The notes below the pieces were generated by a model. That model saw nothing but the letters and a program-made list of their open reading frames with translations, searched no databases and was not told where the DNA came from. A program made the translations under genes and the position numbers. From assembly GCF_002085925.2 (NCBI RefSeq), contig NZ_CP053562.1:1096001-1160000 (forward strand): 64,000 nt of DNA, read 5' to 3'. The DNA comes from Thioclava electrotropha. GTDB lineage: Bacteria; Pseudomonadota; Alphaproteobacteria; Rhodobacterales; Rhodobacteraceae. This document shows positions 29,283 to 36,454 of this stretch, in pieces; position 1 is the stretch's first letter, and the number at the start of each line of letters is the position of its first letter.

Positions 29283-29672
29283 ATGGCTGAAGCGAAACAG
29301 GTTGAGCGTCCGCTTTCCCCGCACCTTCAAATTTACCGCCCGCAGATGACGTCTTTCTCGTCGATCATGACGCGGATCACCGGCAACGGCATCATCGTCG
29401 GCGTGCTGCTGCTCGTCTGGTGGCTTCTCGCCGCCGCGACCAGCCCCGAGTACTTCAACTTCGTGAACGCGATCGCGACCTCGTGGTTCGGCGATCTCGT
29501 CTTCACTCTGTCGCTGCTGGGCGTCTGGTATCACTACCTCGCCGGCATCCGGCACCTCATCTTCGATGCGGGTAAATACATGGACATCAAATCCGCCGAG
29601 ATGCTCGGCTGGATCTGCACCATCGGTTCGGTCGTGCTGACCGTGCTGACCCTCATCATCATCCAATTCTGA
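29283..29672 (+). CDS. sdhC: Succinate dehydrogenase cytochrome b556 subunit
   Basis: This 129-residue membrane anchor has the family start RPLSPHLQIYRPQMTSFSSIMTRITG and three transmembrane segments. HYLAGIRHLIFDAG carries the heme b histidine. It forms the membrane domain of complex II with SdhD and contributes to ubiquinone binding. The ATG at 29283 was chosen because conserved sequence starts there. It is the first gene of sdhC-sdhD-sdhA-lipoprotein-sdhB. Confidence 0.96.
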   Translation: MAEAKQVERPLSPHLQIYRPQMTSFSSIMTRITGNGIIVGVLLLVWWLLAAATSPEYFNFVNAIATSWFGDLVFTLSLLGVWYHYLAGIRHLIFDAGKYMDIKSAEMLGWICTIGSVVLTVLTLIIIQF

Positions 29673-29683
29673 CGGAGGCCCTC

Positions 29684-30076
29684 ATGCGTTACCTCACCGA
29701 CCGCAAGCGCGCCGTGGGCAAGGGCGCCTCGGGCACCGGCCCCGAGCATCACTGGTGGATGTCGGCCTCGGCCGTGGCTCTCGCCTTCATGATCCCGACC
29801 TGGCTCTACATCGTCGGCACCACGCTCGGCGCCGATCAGCAGACCGTGATCACGACCTTCTCGCAGCCCTTCCCGGCCATCCTGACCGCGCTGGTCGTGA
29901 TCGTCGGCATGCGCCACTTCGCGAAGGGCACCGAGATCTGGATCGAGGACTACATCCACGGCACCGCCGCAAAGGCGACCAAGATCGCGATGCATTCGCT
30001 GGCTTACGTGATCATGGCGACCGCACTCTATGCACTCGGCAAGATGGTCTTCATCGGCCTTCTGCTGGGCAACTGA
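29684..30076 (+). CDS. sdhD: Succinate dehydrogenase membrane anchor subunit
   Basis: The 130-residue protein starts [19 protein letters not shown], then [20 protein letters not shown], and has three membrane segments, typical of alphaproteobacterial SdhD. It pairs with SdhC to hold heme b and bind ubiquinone. It begins 11 bp after sdhC and ends 13 bp before sdhA. A chance GTGATCAC lies inside the coding sequence at 29846. Confidence 0.95.
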   Translation: MRYLTDRKRAVGKGASGTGPEHHWWMSASAVALAFMIPTWLYIVGTTLGADQQTVITTFSQPFPAILTALVVIVGMRHFAKGTEIWIEDYIHGTAAKATKIAMHSLAYVIMATALYALGKMVFIGLLLGN

Positions 30077-30089
30077 ACGGGACGAGATA

Positions 30090-31895
30090 ATGGCTGCTTA
30101 CGAATACGAAACGCATAATTACGACGTGGTCGTGGTCGGCGCCGGTGGCTCGGGTCTGCGCGCCACGCTCGGCATGGCCGAACAGGGCCTGCGCACCGCC
30201 TGCGTGACCAAGGTCTTCCCGACCCGCTCGCACACGGTCGCCGCACAGGGCGGTATCGCCGCCAGCTTGGGCAACATGGGCCCGGACAGCTGGCAGTGGC
30301 ACATGTACGACACGATCAAGGGCTCGGACTGGCTCGGCGATAACGACGCGATGGAATACCTCGCGCGTCACGCCCCCAAGGCCGTCTACGAGCTCGAGCA
30401 CTACGGCGTGCCGTTCTCGCGCACCGAAGAGGGCAAGATCTACCAGCGTCCCTTCGGCGGCCACACCACCGAATACGGTGAAGGCCCGCCCGTGCAGCGC
30501 ACCTGTGCCGCCGCGGACCGCACCGGTCACGCGATCCTGCATACGCTCTACGGTCAGTCGCTGAAGAACAACGCAGAGTTCTACATCGAATATTTCGCAA
30601 TCGACCTGATCATGTCCGATGACGGGCAGTGTCAGGGTGTCGTCTGCTGGAAGCTCGACGACGGCACGATGCACGTCTTCAACGCGAAGATGGTTGTGCT
30701 GGCGACCGGCGGTTACGGCCGCGCCTATTTCTCGGCCACCTCGGCCCATACCTGCACCGGCGACGGTGGCGGCATGGTCGCGCGGGCCGGTCTCGCGCTG
30801 CAGGACATGGAATTCGTGCAGTTCCACCCGACCGGCATCTACGGCTCCGGCTGCCTGATCACCGAGGGCGCACGCGGCGAGGGTGGTTACCTGACCAACT
30901 CCGAGGGCGAGCGCTTCATGGAGCGTTATGCGCCGACCTATAAGGATCTGGCATCGCGCGACGTGGTGTCTCGCTGCATGACGATGGAGATCCGCGAAGG
31001 CCGCGGCGTGGGCGAGCACAAGGACCACATCTTCCTCAACCTCAGCCACCTTCCGCCGGAAGCCCTGGCCGAGCGTCTGCCGGGCATCTCGGAATCCGCG
31101 AAAATCTTCGCCGGTGTCGACGTCACGAAAGAGCCGATCCCGGTTCTGCCGACCGTGCACTATAACATGGGCGGTATTCCGACGAACTACCACGGCGAAG
31201 TCATCAACCCGAAAGAGGGCGATCCCGATGCGATTGTGCCTGGCCTGATGGCCGTGGGCGAGGCGGGTTCGGCGTCTGTGCACGGTGCCAACCGTCTGGG
31301 CTCCAACTCGCTGATCGACCTCGTGGTCTTCGGCCGTGCCGCCGCGATCCGCGCTGGCAAGGTCGTCGACGCGGATGCGTCCAACCCGGTCATCCCGAAA
31401 GCCAAGATCGACGCGATCTTCGAGCGCTTCGACAAGGTGCGTTACGCGGATGGCGGCACGCCGACTGCCGAGCTGCGCGACGAGATGCAGCGCACGATGC
31501 AGGCGGATGCGGCGGTGTTCCGCACCGACAAGACGCTGGCCGAGGGTGTCGAGAAGATGAAGGCGGTCGCCGCCAAGCTCGACGATCTCAAGGTCACCGA
31601 CCGCTCGCTGATCTGGAACTCGGACCTGATGGAAACGCTGGAACTCGAGAACCTGATGCCGAACGCGCTGGCGACCATCGTCGGGGCCGAGGCGCGCAAG
31701 GAAAGCCGCGGGGCGCACGCGCACGAGGACTATCCCGATCGCGACGACACCGAATGGCGTAAGCACTCGATCATGCATGTGGAAGGCGCGAATGTCGATC
31801 TGACCTTCCGCCCGGTCCACATGGACCCGCTGACCCCCGAGGATCAGGGCGGGATCGAGATCAAGAAGATCGCGCCGAAGAAGCGGGTCTACTGA
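30090..31895 (+). CDS. sdhA: Succinate dehydrogenase flavoprotein subunit
   Basis: This 601-residue flavoprotein oxidises succinate to fumarate. It shows the FAD Rossmann motif [15 protein letters not shown], the covalently flavinylated histidine H48 in [11 protein letters not shown], the active-site [20 protein letters not shown], and the C-terminal [10 protein letters not shown]. The ATG at 30090 begins MAAYEYETH. Its stop codon overlaps the start of the small lipoprotein gene (ATGA), so that gene is probably translated by coupling. Confidence 0.98.
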   Translation: MAAYEYETHNYDVVVVGAGGSGLRATLGMAEQGLRTACVTKVFPTRSHTVAAQGGIAASLGNMGPDSWQWHMYDTIKGSDWLGDNDAMEYLARHAPKAVYELEHYGVPFSRTEEGKIYQRPFGGHTTEYGEGPPVQRTCAAADRTGHAILHTLYGQSLKNNAEFYIEYFAIDLIMSDDGQCQGVVCWKLDDGTMHVFNAKMVVLATGGYGRAYFSATSAHTCTGDGGGMVARAGLALQDMEFVQFHPTGIYGSGCLITEGARGEGGYLTNSEGERFMERYAPTYKDLASRDVVSRCMTMEIREGRGVGEHKDHIFLNLSHLPPEALAERLPGISESAKIFAGVDVTKEPIPVLPTVHYNMGGIPTNYHGEVINPKEGDPDAIVPGLMAVGEAGSASVHGANRLGSNSLIDLVVFGRAAAIRAGKVVDADASNPVIPKAKIDAIFERFDKVRYADGGTPTAELRDEMQRTMQADAAVFRTDKTLAEGVEKMKAVAAKLDDLKVTDRSLIWNSDLMETLELENLMPNALATIVGAEARKESRGAHAHEDYPDRDDTEWRKHSIMHVEGANVDLTFRPVHMDPLTPEDQGGIEIKKIAPKKRVY

Positions 31896-32182
31896 TGCGT
31901 CACGCACCGGCATATGGGCTTCTCGCGGCAGGGCTTGGCCTTGCCGCCTGCGGCCCTATTCCGGTCGAGCAGGCAGAGCGCCAGTGCTACGCCCAGTTCG
32001 CGCCCAAACCGCCCATCTCGGGCGAGGCGGGCATGGGAGTGACCAATGACGGCTTCCGCTCGAACATGAAGGTCGAGCTCAATGTCGGGGCCTATGTGCA
32101 GGGCGATCCCTCTGCGGCGTACGACTCCTGCGTTTTCAGAAAATCCGGCCGAATGCCCACGCGGCCGCTCTATTCGTACTGA
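31895..32182 (+). CDS. Small lipoprotein encoded between sdhA and sdhB
   Basis: This 95-residue protein has a lipoprotein signal ([20 protein letters not shown]) with the lipobox LAAC at about residues 16-19. The mature part contains [13 protein letters not shown] and [18 protein letters not shown], with two more cysteines. It overlaps the sdhA stop by one base and ends 17 bp before sdhB, so it is firmly inside the complex II operon. I do not recognise a family. A role in complex II assembly, or simply operon-linked envelope function, is speculation. Confidence 0.82.
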   Translation: MRHAPAYGLLAAGLGLAACGPIPVEQAERQCYAQFAPKPPISGEAGMGVTNDGFRSNMKVELNVGAYVQGDPSAAYDSCVFRKSGRMPTRPLYSY

Positions 32183-32199
32183 CGGAAAGGGGACCAACC

Positions 32200-32976
32200 A
32201 TGGTTCAGTTCACGCTTCCGAAGAATTCCAAGATCCGCGTCGGCAAGACCTGGCCGAAGCCGGATGGCAAGAATATCCGCAAGTTCCAGATCTATCGCTG
32301 GGACCCGGATACCGGGGAGAACCCGCGTCTCGACACTTATTTCATTGATATGGATAAGTGCGGGCCGATGGTTCTCGACGCGCTCTTGAAGATCAAGAAC
32401 GAGATCGACCCGACGCTGACCTTCCGCCGCTCCTGCCGCGAAGGCATCTGTGGCTCCTGCGCGATGAACATCGACGGGATCAACACGCTGGCCTGTATCT
32501 ACGGCCTCGACGAGGTCAAGGGCGACGTGAAGATCTACCCGCTGCCGCACATGCCGGTGGTGAAAGACCTGATCCCCGACCTGACCATGTTCTACGCCCA
32601 GCACGCGTCGATCATGCCGTGGCTCGAGACCAAGACGAACCGTCCCGAGAAGGAATGGCGTCAGTCGATCGAGGACCGCAAGAAGCTCGACGGTCTGTAT
32701 GAGTGCGTCATGTGCGCCTCGTGCTCGACCTCGTGCCCGAGCTACTGGTGGAACGGCGACAAATATCTCGGCCCGGCAGCGCTGCTGCACGCCTATCGCT
32801 GGATCATTGACAGCCGCGACGAAGCGACGGCAGAGCGTCTCGATCAGCTCGAAGACCCCTTCAAGCTCTATCGTTGCCACACGATCATGAACTGCACCAA
32901 GACCTGCCCGAAAGGTCTGAACCCGGCGAAAGCGATTGCCGAGATCAAGCGGATGCAGGTCAACCGGGTCGTCTGA
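32200..32976 (+). CDS. sdhB: Succinate dehydrogenase iron-sulfur subunit
   Basis: The 258-residue subunit carries three clusters: [2Fe-2S] ligands in [16 protein letters not shown] with a further cysteine in TLAC, [4Fe-4S] ligands in [16 protein letters not shown], and [3Fe-4S] ligands in [17 protein letters not shown]. It passes electrons from FAD to ubiquinone. The ATG at 32200 follows GGAAAGGGG. It is the last gene of the sdh operon and is followed by a terminator. Confidence 0.98.
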   Translation: MVQFTLPKNSKIRVGKTWPKPDGKNIRKFQIYRWDPDTGENPRLDTYFIDMDKCGPMVLDALLKIKNEIDPTLTFRRSCREGICGSCAMNIDGINTLACIYGLDEVKGDVKIYPLPHMPVVKDLIPDLTMFYAQHASIMPWLETKTNRPEKEWRQSIEDRKKLDGLYECVMCASCSTSCPSYWWNGDKYLGPAALLHAYRWIIDSRDEATAERLDQLEDPFKLYRCHTIMNCTKTCPKGLNPAKAIAEIKRMQVNRVV

Positions 32977-33030
32977 TCCGATGCATATATTGGGGTGAGC
33001 CTACGGTTCACCCTCAACGATTTGTGGAAG

Positions 33031-33053
33031 GGGCGGCGTGAGCCGCCCTTTTT
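33031..33053 (+). terminator. Intrinsic terminator of the sdh operon
   Basis: GGGCGGC and GCCGCCC form a 7-bp stem around GTGA and are followed directly by TTTTT, 54 bp past sdhB. Confidence 0.93.
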
Positions 33054-33069
33054 GCTGCGTTGCGGCAAA
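33051..33069. promoter_or_regulatory. TGC-rich 19-bp palindrome upstream of a small gene
   Basis: TTTGCTGCGTTGCGGCAAA has full TTTGC-n-GC-nnn-GC-n-GCAAA symmetry and overlaps the T run of the sdh terminator. A near-identical copy is at 26278-26296. More TGC-type half sites follow to about 33086. It resembles reported PhaR sites; the regulator is unproven. Confidence 0.5.
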
Positions 33070-33166
33070 TGCATATCGCACATGCAGCATTTTGGGTTTG
33101 AATCCGCGGAAAAATCCCTAAATCGGGTGTCAGGGAGGAACTCGAAACGTGACTGGAGAGAGTTCC

Positions 33167-33343
33167 ATGGTCGACATCGTCAAATTCCCCAAAGGGGCGC
33201 AACCGATCCAGGTGGCCGAAGAGCATCTGGCTTACTACACCCCTGAGAAGTCCACGCCCGTATTCATCCCGACCGCGAAGACCGAAAATACCGACGGTCT
33301 CGAAGCGGTCGAGCTGATGTACGAGTATTACACCGCGGCTTGA
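33167..33343 (+). CDS. Hypothetical 58-residue protein
   Basis: The ATG at 33167 follows GGAGAGAG and opens a 58-codon frame starting MVDIVKFPKGAQPIQ and ending with a Tyr-rich acidic segment (VELMYEYYTAA). It has its own terminator 33 bp downstream and a palindromic candidate operator upstream, so it is a complete small transcription unit. I do not recognise a family. If the operator is a PhaR site, a link to polyhydroxyalkanoate or carbon storage would follow, but nothing in the protein shows this. Confidence 0.65.
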   Translation: MVDIVKFPKGAQPIQVAEEHLAYYTPEKSTPVFIPTAKTENTDGLEAVELMYEYYTAA

Positions 33344-33375
33344 GCGGTGACCTCCCGAATAGTTCTGTCGTGACT

Positions 33376-33399
33376 ACCCCGGCTTCGGTCGGGGTTTTT
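33376..33399 (+). terminator. Intrinsic terminator of the 58-residue gene
   Basis: ACCCCGGC and GTCGGGGT pair around a TTCG tetraloop (one G-U pair) and run into a T tract. Confidence 0.9.
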
Positions 33400-33460
33400 C
33401 TTTGCGCCTTTCGCTCTTGGTCGGGGCAGGGCAGAGTGGCGGCGACAAGGAGGGAGCCCC

Positions 33461-34318
33461 ATGCATCCGACGCCTGAGCACGCCGCACCCGAAGACGCCG
33501 AAGCCCGCCGCGCCATCGCCCCGGTGATCTGTTACCCGACCGACGCGCTGCCCGCGCCGGACTTGTCCGCCTATCGCGCCGCGCGTGAGGGCTGGGAGAA
33601 GGTCGTCGATCTGCGCGTGCCCCCGCGCGAGGCGCTGGCTTTCGACGTGCCTGCCGGGCATTTCTTCCGCATCGCTTCGGTCGAGGGGCCGCAGGTGGGC
33701 GATCTGAACCTGTTCTCGGCGGACCTGTCCGAGCGGTTCTATTCCGGCAAGACCCGCGCGCTGCATGGCACGCATCTGAGCCGCGGCGACCGAATGTGGT
33801 CGGGCTTTCCGACGATGCGCCCGTTGGCGACGATCACCGAGGATACGCTCGACTGGTATGGCATCGACGCGTTCGGTGGCTCGGTCCATGATGTGATCGG
33901 CACGCGCTGCGATCCTTATACGCATTGTCTGCTCTCCGATGGCGGGCAGTATCACCATTGCTGCCATTCGAATCTGACCCGTGCGCTGGCCGAGGCCCGC
34001 GATCTGCCGCTGCGCGAGGCGGAGGCGATGGTGCATGACGTGCTCAACGTCTTCATGTGCACCGGCTTCACCCGCGACACCGGGCAGTATTTCATGAAGG
34101 CGAGCCCGGTGCGCCCCGGCGATTATCTCGAATTCTTCGCAGAGACCGATCTGCTGGGCGTGCTCTCGGCCTGTCCGGGCGGGGATTGCTCGTCCGAGCA
34201 CAGCTCGGACACGGCCGCCTGCTTCCCGCTGGGTGTGGAGATTTACCGCCCGAAATCAGCGCCCGAAGGCTGGGCGCCGCCTGCGCCCAACGCTTACGAC
34301 CGCAGCCACGGGCTTTAA
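33461..34318 (+). CDS. DUF1989 (urea carboxylase-associated) family protein
   Basis: This 285-residue protein has the DUF1989 pattern AFDVPAGHFFRIASVEGPQVGDLNLF, then GTRCDPYTHCLLSDGGQYHHCCHSN with His and Cys residues likely to bind metal, and PGDYLEFFAETDLLGVLSACPGGDC. Such proteins are often encoded with urea carboxylase or allophanate hydrolase genes, but none is nearby. The ATG at 33461 has a strong AAGGAGGGAG site. Its end overlaps the converging ABC ATPase gene by 4 bp. Confidence 0.85.
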   Translation: MHPTPEHAAPEDAEARRAIAPVICYPTDALPAPDLSAYRAAREGWEKVVDLRVPPREALAFDVPAGHFFRIASVEGPQVGDLNLFSADLSERFYSGKTRALHGTHLSRGDRMWSGFPTMRPLATITEDTLDWYGIDAFGGSVHDVIGTRCDPYTHCLLSDGGQYHHCCHSNLTRALAEARDLPLREAEAMVHDVLNVFMCTGFTRDTGQYFMKASPVRPGDYLEFFAETDLLGVLSACPGGDCSSEHSSDTAACFPLGVEIYRPKSAPEGWAPPAPNAYDRSHGL

Positions 34319-35247
34319 CGGTTCGAGGTCAGCGAAACGAAGACTTCCTCCAGCCCCGGCTGTTCGCTCGCGATATCGCGAATCTCGACATCGGCTGCGC
34401 GCAGCGCATCGAGGATATCCTCCGCCGAGGTGTCGGTGCGCGAATAGGAAAACGCCATCTGTCCACCCGGGCGGGTCTCCAGCGTGACGCCTTCGGGCAG
34501 GCGGATCTCCTGGCTGACCTCATTGCGCGGCTCGACCACCAGCGCCTTACGGTCCATCCGCTTGAGCAGGTTCGGCGTGGTGTCGCGCACGATCAGCTCG
34601 CCATTGTTGATGATGGCGATCTCGTCGCACATTTCCTCGGCTTCCTCGAGGTAGTGCGTCGTCAGGATGATCGTCATCCCTTGCTCGTTGAGTTTGCGGA
34701 CATTGCGCCACAGCATCGCGCGCAGCTCGATATCGACGCCTGCGGTCGGCTCGTCCAGCACGAGGATCTGCGGGCGGTGCACCAGCGCCTTGGCCAGCAA
34801 TAGCCGCCGCTTCATCCCGCCCGAGAGGTTGCGCGCATAGGCCTCGGCCTTGTCCGACAGGCCCACCAGTTCGAGAATCTCGTCGGTCCAGCGCTCGGAT
34901 TTTGGCACGCCGTAAAGGCCCGCCTGCATCTCCAGCGCCGCGCGCGGCGTGAAGAACGGGTCCATGTTCAGCTCCTGCGGCATCACCCCGATCGCGGCGC
35001 GCGACTGGCGCGGGTTCACGTCCTGATCGAAGCCCCAGATCACGACGCGCCCGTCGGTTTTCTTCACCAGACCCGCGAGAATATTGATCAGCGTCGACTT
35101 GCCCGCCCCGTTCGGCCCCAGCAGCCCGAAGATCGAGCCTTCGGGGATCGACAGGTCGAGCCCCTTCAGCGCTTCCTTCGGTTCCTGCTTCTTGCCGCCT
35201 GCATAGGTCTTGCGCAGCCCGGTAACTTCGATTGCCTGCTGTTCCAA
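34315..35247 (-). CDS. ABC transporter ATP-binding protein (ABC-2 type)
   Basis: This 310-residue ATPase has Walker A GPNGAGKST, Q-loop MPQELN, the signature NLSGGMKRRLLLAKAL, Walker B ILVLDEPTAG and the H-loop TTHYLEEAEEM, plus a C-terminal accessory region of about 80 residues. It fits the CcmA/YadG group of ABC-2 exporters. Conserved sequence starts at EQQAIEVTGLRKTYAGG, and the best start is a TTG at 35247 with AGGCGGGG upstream; no ATG suits. No permease gene lies beside it, so its partner is elsewhere. Confidence 0.9.
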   Translation of the reverse strand: MEQQAIEVTGLRKTYAGGKKQEPKEALKGLDLSIPEGSIFGLLGPNGAGKSTLINILAGLVKKTDGRVVIWGFDQDVNPRQSRAAIGVMPQELNMDPFFTPRAALEMQAGLYGVPKSERWTDEILELVGLSDKAEAYARNLSGGMKRRLLLAKALVHRPQILVLDEPTAGVDIELRAMLWRNVRKLNEQGMTIILTTHYLEEAEEMCDEIAIINNGELIVRDTTPNLLKRMDRKALVVEPRNEVSQEIRLPEGVTLETRPGGQMAFSYSRTDTSAEDILDALRAADVEIRDIASEQPGLEEVFVSLTSNR

Positions 35248-35327
35248 CTTGCCCCGCCTTTCGCGATTGCTAGAATGAAGCCCAAATTCAGGGCGCGGTT
35301 TTCGTGCCTTATATAGACGGAGCATCC

Positions 35328-35534
35328 ATGACTGCCACCCATTCGCCTAATGCCCCCGAGGCACCCGAGACCGAGGTCGTCACCACCTGGAAGGTCGCCT
35401 GCGATGGCGGCGAGGGGGCGTTGGGTCATCCGCGCGTCTGGCTGTCGATCCCGCGTGACACCGGTTTCGTCGAATGCGGCTATTGCGACAAGAAATATGT
35501 GATCGACCGCGATCACGCGCATGACGATCACTGA
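35328..35534 (+). CDS. CHCC-type zinc-finger protein
   Basis: This 68-residue protein contains [20 protein letters not shown] followed by [11 protein letters not shown], giving the C-x7-H...C-x2-C ligands of the zf-CHCC family, which is related to the NDUFS6 accessory subunit of complex I. The His/Asp-rich end (DRDHAHDDH) overlaps the globin gene by 14 bp. It is divergent from the ABC ATPase. The ATG at 35328 follows a GGAG site. Confidence 0.88.
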   Translation: MTATHSPNAPEAPETEVVTTWKVACDGGEGALGHPRVWLSIPRDTGFVECGYCDKKYVIDRDHAHDDH

Positions 35535-35964
35535 GCCACTTTTGACGCCCGAGCGCGCGGCGCGGGTGAAAGCCAGCGCGGCGCGGCTCGACTTCGAGGA
35601 TCCGTCGCTGTTTCGCGACGCCTTCGCGCGGCTTTTTGCGGCCCATCCCGAGCTTGATCAGGTGTTGCCCAACAGCGAAGGCGGGCAGCAGCTGAAATAT
35701 GCCGCGATGATGGAAGTGATCCTCTCCACGCTCGATCCGCCCGAAGAGCAGGAGCTGGAACTGCCCGGCCTCGGCCAGATGCATGTGCTCTTCGGAGCCG
35801 AGCCGGACTATTACGTGTGGCTGTCAGAGGCGGTGATCGCGGGCCTCGCGGCCAAGCTGGGCGATCACTGGACGCCCGAACTGGCCGCCGACTGGGCCGA
35901 GTTGTTCAGCAAGGTCTCGGCCCAGATGATGGCCGGGGCCGCGGCGCTGGAAGATCAGCTCTAG
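35521..35964 (+). CDS. Globin-like protein
   Basis: This 147-residue all-helical protein shows the single-domain globin pattern: [34 protein letters not shown], the probable proximal histidine in [20 protein letters not shown], and [15 protein letters not shown]. It resembles the globin domain of flavohemoproteins without a reductase. Oxygen or NO binding is likely; the role is unknown. It overlaps the zinc-finger gene, so the two are co-translated. Confidence 0.8.
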   Translation: MTITEPLLTPERAARVKASAARLDFEDPSLFRDAFARLFAAHPELDQVLPNSEGGQQLKYAAMMEVILSTLDPPEEQELELPGLGQMHVLFGAEPDYYVWLSEAVIAGLAAKLGDHWTPELAADWAELFSKVSAQMMAGAAALEDQL

Positions 35965-35986
35965 GCACCGGTCTGGCTGCCGCGCC

Positions 35987-36145
35987 TCACTTATCCTTCT
36001 TCGCCGCCGCCTTCATCCGTTCGAGCAGCGCAGCCTTCGGGTCTTTTTTCCCGTACGGCGTCTTGTCACTGCCATAGGCGTTGTGCTCGGCATGTTTGGG
36101 CGTGTTCTTCGGCGGCCTTGCGCCACCCATTTTGGAATAATCCAT
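35987..36145 (-). CDS. Small conserved-looking basic protein
   Basis: ATG at 36145 opens a 52-codon frame starting MDYSKMGGARPPKNTPKHAE and ending KAALLERMKAAAKKDK. It is lysine-rich with no membrane segment, and AGGATC precedes the start. The composition (Lys, Pro, Gly, His) and clean boundaries look like a real small cytosolic protein, possibly nucleic-acid binding. I do not recognise a family. It converges with the globin gene and is divergent from polA. Confidence 0.65.
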   Translation of the reverse strand: MDYSKMGGARPPKNTPKHAEHNAYGSDKTPYGKKDPKAALLERMKAAAKKDK

Positions 36146-36454
36146 CGGTTCGATCCTTTGCGGTTGCCGCTTGAGATGGGGGATTTCAGGGGTTCTGGCA
36201 AGGGCTCTCCGCATATCCTTGGGTACGGGCGACCAGCCCGGGCCGCGCCCGACCCTCCCCCGGGAGGGCGCATTGGCGATGGCGCGCGGGCCCGGCGGTC
36301 TTTCGGGCTTGCGAGATAAACTGCCCAAACCAGACGACAGCGAAGCGCCCACCCAAGGCTCGGGCGCGGCCCTCCGCTTCAAGCTCCGATCCTCTTCCCC
36401 TCCGCACCCCCCTGTGGCACAACCGGGGCCAACGCGCGAAGGAGGGCTCTCGCA
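36146..36454. other. Intergenic region between a small gene and polA
   Basis: 309 bp without a convincing gene. It must hold the divergent promoters of polA and the small gene. The only clear structure is an inverted repeat CCCTCCC/GGGAGGG at 36253-36268. The polA ribosome binding site AAGGAGGG sits at its end. Confidence 0.5.

Noticed and set aside
29846..29853. GTGATCAC inside sdhD
   Set aside because: It encodes conserved residues (V-I-T) in SdhD, is single, and lacks the 21-bp partner seen at the regulatory pairs.
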